NCBI GenBank assembly: GCA_964552675.1
Contig: CAZKHJ010000018.1
Location: 1 to 48,224, forward strand
Source: Sulfurimicrobium sp964552675
GTDB taxonomy: Bacteria > Pseudomonadota > Gammaproteobacteria > Burkholderiales > Sulfuricellaceae
Direction: 5' to 3'
DNA: 48,224 nt
Made by a program: the position numbers and the translations under genes. Numbering within the stretch: position 1 is the stretch's first letter; each line of letters opens with the position of its first letter. The notes beneath the pieces were generated by a model. The model was not told where the DNA came from and did not search any database. It saw only the letters and a program-made list of their open reading frames with translations. Below, piece after piece: positions 1-6,894 of the stretch.

Positions 1-73
1 CTGTAGCTCAGTTGGTTAGAGCAGAGGACTCATAATCCTTTGGTCCACGGTTCAAGTCCGTGCGGGCCCACCA
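1..73 (+). tRNA. tRNA with CAT anticodon, probably tRNA-Ile2 (5' end cut by window edge)
   Basis: The sequence folds as a tRNA with the anticodon loop CTCATAA and an encoded CCA at 71-73. The first four bases of the acceptor stem lie before the window; the visible 3' strand CGGGCCC implies a GGGC start. A CAT anticodon means elongator Met or the Ile2 tRNA whose C34 is converted to lysidine by TilS. The visible C5-G68 pair, with G69 implying C4, matches the acceptor pairs known for Ile2 and not the A/U pairs of elongator Met, so Ile2 is preferred. Automatic tools often label it Met. The gene is the integration site of the element that follows and has been separated from its terminator. Confidence 0.85.
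26..73. repeat. attL: tRNA-borne 48-bp direct repeat
   Basis: This copy lies within the intact tRNA gene, from GGACTCATAATCC through the terminal CCA. It is identical to 2514-2561. Just outside the repeat the sequences diverge (GA before this copy, GC before the other; T after this copy, A after the other). Confidence 0.85.
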
Positions 74-144
74 TATTCTAAGCGGGTTTTGGCGTTATGC
101 CGGAACCCGTTTTCTACAAAATCCCTCCCATTTTTCTACAATTC

Positions 145-728
145 TCATTTCAGCGGTTTGACCTTCTCACCAATTTTGTTTCTGGTGTAGTGCTCGGTCA
201 TGTTCCGGTTATTGTGGCCCAACAGCTTCTGGGCATGGGCTAGGTCTTCGGCATCGGTGGCGGCTTTGGCTCGGATGTCTCGGAACTGGAAATTTATTCC
301 GGCTTGTTCTCGCGCCTTGTCAAACCTGGAGCGGAAGGCGTAGTAGGTGAGTCTTTGTCCGTTTTTATCTTGGATCAGGGCGGCCCCGGTGATCTTGTGC
401 GTCCTGGTCTGGATGCGATCTATGATGGTGGCGAGTTCGCCGATGATTTCTATTCGTAGCTTCTTCCCTGTCTTGTTCTGGGTGATCCATAGGCTCCATC
501 CTTGATGTCTGAGCGGTTCAGCTTGAGTACATCGGCTGGTCGCTGGCCGGTAAGGTATGCCAGGTCCATGGCATCCTGCACAGTGTAGTGGGTCCGCTCC
601 CAGACGGCGCGGTATTCCTCGTCTTCAATGTAACGGTCAGGGCGGGGGTTCGGGCTGGTGATGGTGAAGTGACATATAGCCAATGCAAACAGAACGACAG
701 AAACATAGAATACCTTCCAGGCCATCAA
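145..728 (-). pseudogene. Tyrosine recombinase (phage-type integrase), truncated and frameshifted
   Basis: Two reading frames together encode the catalytic half of a tyrosine integrase. The upstream frame (from about 640 down to 490) has DRYIEDEEYRAV and the box I arginine in TGQRPADVL. The downstream frame (about 495 to the stop at 145-147) has QNKTGKKLRIEI, FRDIRAKAATDAEDL, LLGHNNRNMTEHYTR with the catalytic tyrosine, and ends KVKPLK. The switch occurs near 491-497; restoring one A there would give the usual DIKDG-SLWITQNKTGKK continuity. The arm-binding and core-binding N-terminal domains are missing; the residues before DRYIED do not look like integrase. It reads toward the tRNA attachment site. 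It is almost certainly inactive. Family assignment is firm; the exact 5' limit is uncertain. Confidence 0.85.
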
Positions 729-744
729 TCACTGCCAGCGCTAA

Positions 745-872
745 GAGACTTTCCAGGTGGAAGACAAAATCATCGAGAAACGAAATGCCCTGATTTACTC
801 GCTAGAACGCCGCCTTACCCAAAAAACCGAATCCAATCGACTGTTGTCACGATTTCTTGGGAAGTGGTGTGA
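745..872 (+). pseudogene. Remnant resembling the C-terminus of an SNF2-type helicase
   Basis: The frame from 757 reads VEDKIIEKRNALIYSLERRL then TQKTESNR. A one-base shift then gives VVTISWEVV and a stop at 870-872. A charged helix (KR-x-x-LI-x-x-LE-x-RL-x-Q) followed by a short LFTI-x-W-x-VV terminus is how I remember many SNF2-like helicases in restriction and defence operons ending. A stop codon lies just upstream of this stretch, so only about 40 codons remain. It sits immediately before the Fic gene. The match is from memory to a short segment and is tentative. Confidence 0.4.
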
Positions 873-1020
873 CGTGTCGATAATTTATACGAATATGAAC
901 ACGTTTGATTAACGTGTCGCCGATATCGACGTCAACATAACATGTCGATAAATACAATAAATATCGACATGTTATGTTGACGTGTCGCCGATATCGACAT
1001 AAGCTAAGAATGTGTCGATA
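873..1020. promoter_or_regulatory. Array of TGTCGATA/TATCGACA boxes and a large palindrome upstream of fic
   Basis: Five exact octamers occur: TGTCGATA at 875-882, 943-950 and 1013-1020, and TATCGACA at 962-969 and 992-999. A one-mismatch copy (TATCGACG) lies at 924-931. The boxes at 943 and 962 are part of a perfect 22-bp inverted repeat, 929-950 and 962-983, around the AT-rich loop AATACAATAAA. A 19-bp direct repeat, 912-930 and 980-998, flanks the palindrome. The block fills the gap between the helicase-like stop and the Fic start. It is best explained as a multi-site operator controlling fic, possibly bound by the winged-helix C-terminus of the Fic protein. Confidence 0.65.
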
Positions 1021-1038
1021 AAGCTGGAAAATATAAAC

Positions 1039-2148
1039 ATGGTTAATGAAATCTGGAAGCCAGACCAACCCTACAACAGCATTCCTGTGCTGCCGCCCAA
1101 AGTTGATTTAGAGACCAAGGCAGTATTGAAGCAGTGTATTGCAGCAAGAGCCGCATTGGCAGAGCTTAAGCAGGCTGCTGAACTCATACCCAATCAAGGG
1201 ATGTTGATTAACACCCTGCCATTACTGGAGGCCCGCGCCAGTTCTGAAATTGAAAATATCGTGACGACCACCGATAAATTGTTTCAGCACCTAAATGGAG
1301 AAGAGCACGCCGACCCTGCCACTAAAGAGGCTTTACGCTACAGCCATTCCTTGCTTAAAGGGCATCTTGCCCTGCGTGACCGACCATTAAATACCACCAC
1401 AGCTGAAGTGGTGTGCAGCCAGATCAAAGGCGTGGAAATGACGGTACGAAAAGTGTCGGGCACCACGCTGACGAATGACCTGACCGGCGAAGTCATTTAT
1501 ACGCCACCGGTTGGAGAACCGCTGCTGAGGGGGCTTCTCGCCAATTGGGAGAAATTTTTACATGAGCAGATCGAACTGGACCCGCTGGTGCGCATGGCAG
1601 TGGCACATTACCAATTCGAGGCAATCCATCCCTTTACCGATGGCAATGGCCGCACCGGGCGGGTGGTTAACAGTTTGTTCCTGATTCAGGAAAACTTGCT
1701 GACCTTGCCTATCCTGTATCTAAGTCGTTACATCATTGCCAACAAGGCCGACTACTATCGTTTGCTGTTAAATGTCACCAAGGAGCAGTCATGGGAAGAA
1801 TGGCTCATTTATATTCTCAAAGGGGTAGCGGAAACCGCTGCCTGGACGACAGCTAAAATCAGTGCAATTCGCGCACTGTCAGACCACACGAGAGAACATG
1901 TGCGGCTTAACGCCCCAAAAATATACAGCCATGAGCTGGTTAACCTGATTTTTGAATTGCCCTATTGCCGCATCAATAACCTGAGTGAAGCCGGAATAGC
2001 CAAACGCCAGGCCGCATCCAGTTATTTGAAAAAACTGGTCAGCATTGACGTCCTGACGGAAAACCAGATAGGCCGGGAAAAGCTGTTCATCCATCCCAAA
2101 CTCATGCAGCTACTCACGCGTGAAGGCAATACATTCACGCCATACTAA
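1039..2148 (+). CDS. Fic family protein (AMPylase-like) with C-terminal winged helix
   Basis: Fic proteins transfer a nucleotide monophosphate, usually AMP, from a nucleotide to a hydroxyl on a target protein. From the ATG at 1039 the product has 369 residues. The N-terminal part carries SSEIEN (from S68), fitting the (S/T)xxxE(G/N) inhibitory helix, so this is a class II, self-inhibited Fic. The catalytic motif HPFTDGNGRTGR is complete at about 197-208. The last ~90 residues (PKIYSHELVNLIF...REKLFIHPKLMQLL) look like a winged helix-turn-helix. The start at 1039 has a GGAA about 10 nt upstream; a GTG at 1012 would put the start inside the last operator box. The reading frame is intact although the genes around it are fragments, which suggests selection or recent decay. 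The target is unknown. Confidence 0.92.
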   Translation: MVNEIWKPDQPYNSIPVLPPKVDLETKAVLKQCIAARAALAELKQAAELIPNQGMLINTLPLLEARASSEIENIVTTTDKLFQHLNGEEHADPATKEALRYSHSLLKGHLALRDRPLNTTTAEVVCSQIKGVEMTVRKVSGTTLTNDLTGEVIYTPPVGEPLLRGLLANWEKFLHEQIELDPLVRMAVAHYQFEAIHPFTDGNGRTGRVVNSLFLIQENLLTLPILYLSRYIIANKADYYRLLLNVTKEQSWEEWLIYILKGVAETAAWTTAKISAIRALSDHTREHVRLNAPKIYSHELVNLIFELPYCRINNLSEAGIAKRQAASSYLKKLVSIDVLTENQIGREKLFIHPKLMQLLTREGNTFTPY

Positions 2149-2161
2149 TAACGGAAACCCC

Positions 2162-2239
2162 ATGAGCAAATACGACGACCTCGTTAAGAAGCTAAAAGAT
2201 ATCTGGCTACCAAGCTATCATGGCCTGCAAGCCAGCTAG
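2162..2239 (+). pseudogene. 25-codon stub resembling the start of a Mod-type DNA methyltransferase
   Basis: Thirteen nt after the fic stop, an ATG opens MSKYDDLVKKLKDIW, followed by ten unrelated codons and TAG. The first 14 residues resemble the N-terminus of type III-like site-specific adenine methyltransferases (MSKYD-LV-KLKEIF-type). The match stops abruptly after LKDI, as expected of a deletion junction. Its tight spacing to fic suggests the two were once co-transcribed. A true 25-residue peptide cannot be excluded. The assignment rests on a short remembered motif. Confidence 0.4.
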
Positions 2240-2513
2240 AAACAAAGATAGTAAATAAGTTATCTACATATATACGACACGGAAGCGGATGCGCTGACGC
2301 CATGCTTACCGGCCTCCCGTGCATTCGTTACGGAGATGAAAAACTTGCGACAAGTCCGCTATTAGCGTACTTGTTTAGGTGCAAAATTGGTGCACCACTC
2401 AGTTTCTCGAATGTTCTGTAAAGTGCGCTAACATGCTGTTGTTAAAGTGCTTTATGGTTTTGCGGTGTTCGGTAGAGTTCGCTTAAATTTCAGTAACACA
2501 CTGTTTTACTTGC
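2240..2513. other. Non-coding right arm of the island
   Basis: No convincing gene is present. A small hairpin GGTGCA/TGCACC (2378-2396) and loosely repeated AAAGTGC words near 2417-2455 are visible. The segment is AT-rich and ends at the right attachment repeat. It probably represents debris left by the deletion that removed most of the element. Confidence 0.5.
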
Positions 2514-2561
2514 GGACTCATAATCCTTTGGTCCACGGTTCAAGTCCGTGCGGGCCCACCA
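2514..2561. repeat. attR: displaced 3' half of the tRNA gene
   Basis: An exact copy of tRNA positions 26-73, including CCA. It lacks the D-arm and 5' acceptor strand, so it is not a functional tRNA. It directly precedes the terminator that once belonged to the tRNA gene, marking this as the original chromosomal 3' end displaced by the insertion. Confidence 0.85.
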
Positions 2562-2574
2562 AATAAGCAGTAAA

Positions 2575-2613
2575 AACAATCGGCTGGATGAATAATCCAG
2601 CCGATTGTTTTTT
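2575..2613 (+). terminator. Rho-independent terminator (original tRNA terminator)
   Basis: A perfect 15-bp inverted repeat, 2575-2589 and 2595-2609, with loop GAATA, runs into an uninterrupted T tract. It lies 13 nt after the displaced tRNA 3' end and most likely terminated the tRNA before the element inserted. Confidence 0.9.
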
Positions 2614-2685
2614 TAAGTTCCCAAAGTGTCAAGCAAGTGTCAACCGCGATACTGGATTTGACTTTTTCGCTTCCTGCTTCGTCGA

Positions 2686-3516
2686 TTAAGGCACAGGTGC
2701 GCCGACAATACGAATGTCACGTGCCACGGGCGGATAATCCACGCCGGCAGCATGAAGTCTGTCCACTATCATCTGGTTGATTTCAGTGCCGGCAAGCCAG
2801 TAATCGGTGACCTTGACCCAGGGTTTGACGGCAATGCCGATCGAGGCGTCGGCGAGGGTCGTTACCCCGATGGCTGCGGCGGGTTCAGCCAGCACGCGCA
2901 GATTGGATTTCACTACTTCATGAATGGTGGCGAGGGTGCGCTCGAGATCTTCGGCCCGGATGATGTTTATGCTCAGGTCGAGTTGCCGGATCTGGCCGTA
3001 ATTGTGCAGGATTTCCCCGACAATCTTGCGGTTGGGCACGACAACTATCGAGCGGTCGGGGTGGCTGAGCCGGGTGGAGAAAAGGTCGATTGACTCGACT
3101 TCGCCTTCGACGCCCACGATGGATATGTATTCTCCGACCAGAAAAGGCCGGGTGAAGATGATGGTCAGTCCTGCCGCAAGGTTGCCCAGCACCCCTTGCA
3201 TCGCCAGCGCAACGCCAGCGCCGGCAACGCCCAGGCCGGCTATCAGGGGGATCAGGTCAATGCCGAGATTCTGCAACGCCATGATCAGGAAAAGACCCAG
3301 CACCAGCAGGTGCATGAGGCGCGCCAGCAAGTGCCGCACCGGCATGTCGAGCTGGAGTTTGCCCAGCCAGCGTTCAAAAACCGCGCCGATCCAGCGTGCG
3401 GCGTAGAAGCCGGCGACCATGATCAGGATTGCAACAAAAACCTTCGGCCCGAACTTGATGCCAAGATCAATGAGCGTGCTCTGCGCTTGTTCCAGGACAA
3501 CGAGCTGATTTGCCAT
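2686..3516 (-). CDS. MscS-family small-conductance mechanosensitive channel
   Basis: The 276-residue product is close in length to E. coli MscS (286). The first ~105 residues hold three hydrophobic segments; the third (LIPLIAGLGVAGAGVALAMQ followed by GVLGNLAAG) is the Gly/Ala-packed pore helix typical of the family. A beta domain follows with RPFLVGEYI and VESIDLFSTRL, then a mixed alpha/beta C-terminal domain. The protein would sit in the inner membrane and release solutes on hypo-osmotic shock. The ATG at 3516 is preceded by GAGG. It is a single gene with its own upstream region; no link to neighbours is evident. Confidence 0.92.
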   Translation of the reverse strand: MANQLVVLEQAQSTLIDLGIKFGPKVFVAILIMVAGFYAARWIGAVFERWLGKLQLDMPVRHLLARLMHLLVLGLFLIMALQNLGIDLIPLIAGLGVAGAGVALAMQGVLGNLAAGLTIIFTRPFLVGEYISIVGVEGEVESIDLFSTRLSHPDRSIVVVPNRKIVGEILHNYGQIRQLDLSINIIRAEDLERTLATIHEVVKSNLRVLAEPAAAIGVTTLADASIGIAVKPWVKVTDYWLAGTEINQMIVDRLHAAGVDYPPVARDIRIVGAPVP

Positions 3517-3619
3517 GGCTGGCCTCTGTTTGGTTGGTTTTTTAACGCCATTTGCATTGCCTGGCGGCTTTTTGATTATACAAATGAGGGTGAGCAGGGT
3601 AAAGCTGGCCCAAGGCGTA

Positions 3620-4297
3620 TCAGTGCCTTGATTTTTTGCCGGGATATTCGCCGGGGGCGGTCAATTTTTGTGCTTCGTCCACGCTGAGAAATTTCCAGGG
3701 CAGGGGAAACAGGCCGGGCACCCTTTGCATGTAGCGGTGGTAAACCTCGCCGTGATAGACCAGCAATTTTTGCTCTTCCAGCCTGGAACCAATGATGAAG
3801 TAGAGCGTGATCATCGCGGCGGACAGCAGCATGGAGGCATTCATGTCGCGCGTCCAGAGCAGGGTCAGGCCAAAGAAGTACCAGGGATGGCGCACGAAAC
3901 GGTGGAAGGGGGAGAGATGGAAATGCTCCTGGTCCTCTACGCTCCGGGTGTGCGCGCGCAGTTGGCGCAGGCCGAGAAATTCCTTCGTGTCGTAATATTT
4001 CAGTGAACGCGCGAAACCCAGGCAGGCCAGTAGGGCGAGTCCGTTCGCCAGCCATGCGGCTATGCCCTCCCAGCGCCATAGCCAGGGGCCAGGGTGCTGG
4101 AACATGTGCCACAGGATAGGCAATAGCAGCAGCACGGACAGGGTGTTGAAAGCCAGGCGGTAGGCCGGCATCAGTGCGGGGCGAGCGGCGGCCAGACGGC
4201 GTTTGACGCCGAGCGAGGCGAGCAGGGAATGCAGTGCGAAATAAGCCAGCCAGTAGCACAGCAGCAGCGCCAGGTCATGCCAGGCGGAATCGGTCAT
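3620..4297 (-). CDS. Membrane protein of the isoprenylcysteine/phospholipid methyltransferase-like fold
   Basis: A 225-residue protein with about five hydrophobic segments. The C-terminal half contains FVRHPWYFFGLTLLW and, after another membrane segment, GSRLEEQKLLVYHGEVYHRYMQRVPGLFP. The RHP-x-Y and E(E)-x-L-x-x-x-x-G-x-x-Y-x-x-Y pattern is shared by ICMT, phospholipid methyltransferase and NnrU-like membrane proteins that bind S-adenosylmethionine. Substrate cannot be told. It lies downstream of tRNA-Val on the same strand, beyond that gene's terminator. Confidence 0.75.
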   Translation of the reverse strand: MTDSAWHDLALLLCYWLAYFALHSLLASLGVKRRLAAARPALMPAYRLAFNTLSVLLLLPILWHMFQHPGPWLWRWEGIAAWLANGLALLACLGFARSLKYYDTKEFLGLRQLRAHTRSVEDQEHFHLSPFHRFVRHPWYFFGLTLLWTRDMNASMLLSAAMITLYFIIGSRLEEQKLLVYHGEVYHRYMQRVPGLFPLPWKFLSVDEAQKLTAPGEYPGKKSRH

Positions 4298-4356
4298 GTC
4301 CTGCTCCTTATGGTGGCCGTATCTGTCCCGGCCTTTCCATGAAGGGTCGGCGCAAT

Positions 4357-4389
4357 GAAAAAGGGGTCAGGATGATCCTGACCCCTTTG
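4357..4389 (-). terminator. Rho-independent terminator of tRNA-Val
   Basis: On the minus strand, a stem of CAAAGGGGTCAGGAT pairs with ATCCTGACCCCTTT, followed by a run of T. It starts a few nucleotides after the tRNA-Val CCA end. Confidence 0.88.
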
Positions 4390-4394
4390 TGATC

Positions 4395-4469
4395 TGGTGG
4401 GCGATACTGGGTTCGAACCAGTGACCCCTGCCGTGTGAAGGCAGTGCTCTACCGCTGAGCTAACCGCCC
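4395..4469 (-). tRNA. tRNA-Val (anticodon CAC)
   Basis: Read on the minus strand, the gene starts GGGCGGTTAGCTC, has anticodon stem CTGCC/GGCAG with loop TTCACAC (anticodon CAC, reading GUG), T-arm GGTTCGAACCC, and an encoded CCA. All four arms pair. It lies 68 nt downstream of ybdD on the same strand and is closed by its own terminator. Confidence 0.95.
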
Positions 4470-4537
4470 AAATTTCGCCATGAAAATCAGCGAGTCGCGA
4501 ATTATCCATGATCTTCACGCTGCTCGTCAATCCCGTT

Positions 4538-4708
4538 TTAGCAGCAACGCCTGATACCGCTCCATTTTCTTTCCTGTTCCCGCCTGAAAAAAGCCCTGCG
4601 GCTTAAGGCGGGCTCATCAGGATGGGCGCTTGCATGGTGCGACAGGTAGCGTTCGTAGGCATCGTCGCCGCTGAGGCGACGGATGAATTGCCATAATTTA
4701 TTTAACAT
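4538..4708 (-). CDS. ybdD: YbdD/YjiX-family small protein (DUF466), partner of CstA
   Basis: A 56-codon gene starts at the ATG one base after the cstA stop. The product begins MLNKLWQFIRRLSGDDAYERY and ends KWSGIRRCC. The features H-x-D-x-P, FFR-x-EQ-x-R and the terminal double cysteine match the YbdD/YjiX family. These short proteins are encoded immediately after CstA/BtsT-type pyruvate transporters and have been linked to their activity. The one-base spacing implies translational coupling with cstA. Its length fits the family (about 65 residues in E. coli). Confidence 0.88.
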   Translation of the reverse strand: MLNKLWQFIRRLSGDDAYERYLSHHASAHPDEPALSRRAFFRREQERKWSGIRRCC

Positions 4709-4709
4709 G

Positions 4710-6782
4710 TCAGTCCCTCACCCAGTTTTCCACCAGTCGGCTTGGTTCGTGCGCCGATTCCGTTGAGGGCGGCACGGGTTTGCCCTGGAGGTGCCGGGCG
4801 CATACGCGCAGCATGTCGAGGATGATGACCCACAGCAGGATGACGAAGAACAATGTCAGCCAGGCGTCGAGCTGCTGGTTGAAGATAAGCTGGGGCGCCA
4901 CGGCGGCTTTTTCCGGCGGCAGTTTGCCTGCCGCGAGTTTGGCGGCCAGGTCGTTGGCGGCGGCGAAAAAGCCAATGCGGATGTCCGGGCTGGTGATTTT
5001 TTCCCATGCTGCGGTGGTGGTGATGATAGACAGCCAGGCGAGGGGTGCGGCGCTGATCCAGGCATATTTCAGTTTGCCGGATTTGACCAGGATGCCGGTC
5101 GCGACCGAGAGGGCAATGGCCGCCAGCATCTGGTTGGAGATGCCGAACAGCGGCCACAGGATGTTGACGCCGCCATTGGGATCGATCACCCCGATGTAGA
5201 GGAAATAGCCCCAGGCCGCGACGATGATGCCGGAGGTGAGGATCACCGAGGGGTACCAGGAGGTCTGGCCCAGACGCGGGAAGAAATTGCCGAGGAAGTC
5301 CTGCAGCATGAAACGCCCGACGCGGGTGCCGGCATCCAGCGTGGTGAGGATGAACACCGCCTCGAACATGATGGCGAAGTGATACCACATCGCCAGGAGC
5401 CCCTGCCCGAAGGCGCTGCCGAAAATGCTGGCCATGCCGACAGCGAGGGAGGGCGCGCCGCCGGTGCGGGCGAACAGGGTCTTCTCGCCCATCTCCCGCG
5501 CCAGCGCCTCCATCTGCTCCACCGTTACCGGGAAACCCCAGGAGGAGATTTTTGCCACCGCGTCAACGGCTTCCTTGCCCACGATGCCGGCCGGGCTGTT
5601 GATCGCGAAGAACACGCCGGGGTCGAGCACGGTGGCAGCGATCATGGCCATGATGGCGACCAGGGATTCGAGCAGCATGCCGCCGTAGCCGATCATGCGG
5701 ATGTCCTTCTCGTTGGCCAGCAGCTTGGGCGTGGTGCCGGAGGCGACCAGTGAGTGGAAGCCCGACACCGCACCGCAGGCGATGGTGATGAACACGAAGG
5801 GGAATACACTGCCGCCGAAAATCGGCCCGCTGCCGTCGATGAACTGGGTTAATGCGGGCATCCTGATTTCCGGCTGCATCACTACGATGGCGATAGCCAG
5901 GAGAAGAATGGTGCCCAGCTTCATGAAGGTGGAGAGATAGTCGCGCGGCGCGAGCAGCAGCCACACCGGCAGGATGGCGGCGGCGAAACCGTAGGCGATG
6001 ACTGCCCAGGCCAGGGTCAGGCCTTCATGGTCGAACAGGGGGCGCAGAGCGGTGTGGTGGTCGATCCAGCCGCCGCCTGCCACTGCCGCCAGCAGTAGCG
6101 CCAGGCCCAGCGCCGAGCCTTCCAGCACCCGGCCGGGGCGGATGTTGCGCATGTACAGGCCGACCAGCACTGCGATGGGGATGGTGGCAACCACGGTGGA
6201 TGTGGCCCAGGGGCTGTGTTTCATGGCGTTGACCACTACCAGTCCGAGTACCGCGATGAGGATTACCATGATCATCAGCGTGCCCACCAGCGCGGCGATG
6301 CCGCCGACCGGGCCGAGCTCGTCGCGCGCCATCTGGCCCAGGCTGCGGCCGTTGCGCCGGGTGGAGAAAAACATGATGGTCATGTCCTGCACGCAGCCGC
6401 CCAGCACTGCGCCGATCAGGATCCACAGCGTGCCCGGCAGGTAGCCGAACTGGGCGGCCAGGGTCGGGCCGATCAGCGGGCCGGGGCCGGCGATGGCAGC
6501 GAAGTGGTGGCCGAACACGATCCATCTGTTGGTGGGCACGAAATCGCGCCCGTTGTCGAAACGCTCTGCCGGGGTGGCGCGGGTTTCGTCCAGAGTCAGG
6601 ACGGTGGCGGCAATCCAGGCAGCGTAGAAACGATAAGCCAATGCATAGATACAGGCGGCAGCGGTGATCAGCCAGATGGCATTGATCGATTCGCCGCGGC
6701 TAAGGGCGATGCCGCTCAGGGCAAAGGCGCCCAGGATGGCGACCAGCAGCCATCCCAGCGAGCGCACGGCGGTATTGTTCAT
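4710..6782 (-). CDS. cstA: CstA-family pyruvate/peptide transporter (carbon starvation protein A)
   Basis: A 690-residue polytopic inner-membrane protein, near the 701 of E. coli CstA. The N-terminal region has the family blocks RFDNGRDFVPTNRWIVFGHH and FAAIAGPGPLIGPTLAAQFG, and later CVQDMTIMFFSTRRNGRSLG and AIACGAVSGFHSLVASGTT-like sequence. CstA and its relative BtsT import pyruvate, and CstA also affects peptide uptake in starved cells. The start at 6782 (MNNTAVRSLGW) has AGGAAAAG upstream; an in-frame ATG 32 codons earlier would overlap the upstream intergenic region and is not preferred. It forms an operon with ybdD and is divergent from the K+ channel. Confidence 0.95.
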   Translation of the reverse strand: MNNTAVRSLGWLLVAILGAFALSGIALSRGESINAIWLITAAACIYALAYRFYAAWIAATVLTLDETRATPAERFDNGRDFVPTNRWIVFGHHFAAIAGPGPLIGPTLAAQFGYLPGTLWILIGAVLGGCVQDMTIMFFSTRRNGRSLGQMARDELGPVGGIAALVGTLMIMVILIAVLGLVVVNAMKHSPWATSTVVATIPIAVLVGLYMRNIRPGRVLEGSALGLALLLAAVAGGGWIDHHTALRPLFDHEGLTLAWAVIAYGFAAAILPVWLLLAPRDYLSTFMKLGTILLLAIAIVVMQPEIRMPALTQFIDGSGPIFGGSVFPFVFITIACGAVSGFHSLVASGTTPKLLANEKDIRMIGYGGMLLESLVAIMAMIAATVLDPGVFFAINSPAGIVGKEAVDAVAKISSWGFPVTVEQMEALAREMGEKTLFARTGGAPSLAVGMASIFGSAFGQGLLAMWYHFAIMFEAVFILTTLDAGTRVGRFMLQDFLGNFFPRLGQTSWYPSVILTSGIIVAAWGYFLYIGVIDPNGGVNILWPLFGISNQMLAAIALSVATGILVKSGKLKYAWISAAPLAWLSIITTTAAWEKITSPDIRIGFFAAANDLAAKLAAGKLPPEKAAVAPQLIFNQQLDAWLTLFFVILLWVIILDMLRVCARHLQGKPVPPSTESAHEPSRLVENWVRD

Positions 6783-6894
6783 GCTGACTTTTCCTGGAAC
6801 CAGACCAGGCGAATGATAGCAATAGCGTGGCCGGCTTGGGAACGCGCCTGGGCCATAATCCATAGTAAAATCGGGCACAAGGGAGGGAATGAGG

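Larger units (their letters stand above)
26..2561. mobile_element. Small decayed integrative element in the tRNA gene
   Basis: A perfect 48-bp direct repeat of the tRNA 3' half, including CCA, bounds this segment at 26-73 and 2514-2561. This is the classic footprint of a tyrosine-recombinase element that integrated at a tRNA 3' end and supplied a replacement 3' half. The integrase remnant is next to the left end and reads toward it, as expected. Base composition inside is visibly more AT-rich than the flanking chromosome. Apart from the Fic gene the content is fragmentary, so the element has probably been eroded by deletion and can no longer excise by itself. Confidence 0.85.

Noticed and set aside
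588..872. A complete plus-strand gene opposite the integrase
   Set aside because: Most of it is antisense to clear integrase sequence. Only the last few codons (TISWEVV) look meaningful, as part of a broken helicase tail.
873..1020. CRISPR array
   Set aside because: The repeated unit is 8 bp in both orientations with irregular spacing and a palindrome; there are no repeat-spacer units and no cas genes.
2514..2561. A second tRNA gene at the right end of the island
   Set aside because: Only the anticodon arm onward is present; the 5' acceptor strand and D-arm are missing. It is an attachment-site repeat.
4294..4530. A minus-strand protein spanning the tRNA-Val gene
   Set aside because: It reads through a perfect tRNA and its terminator and resembles no protein.
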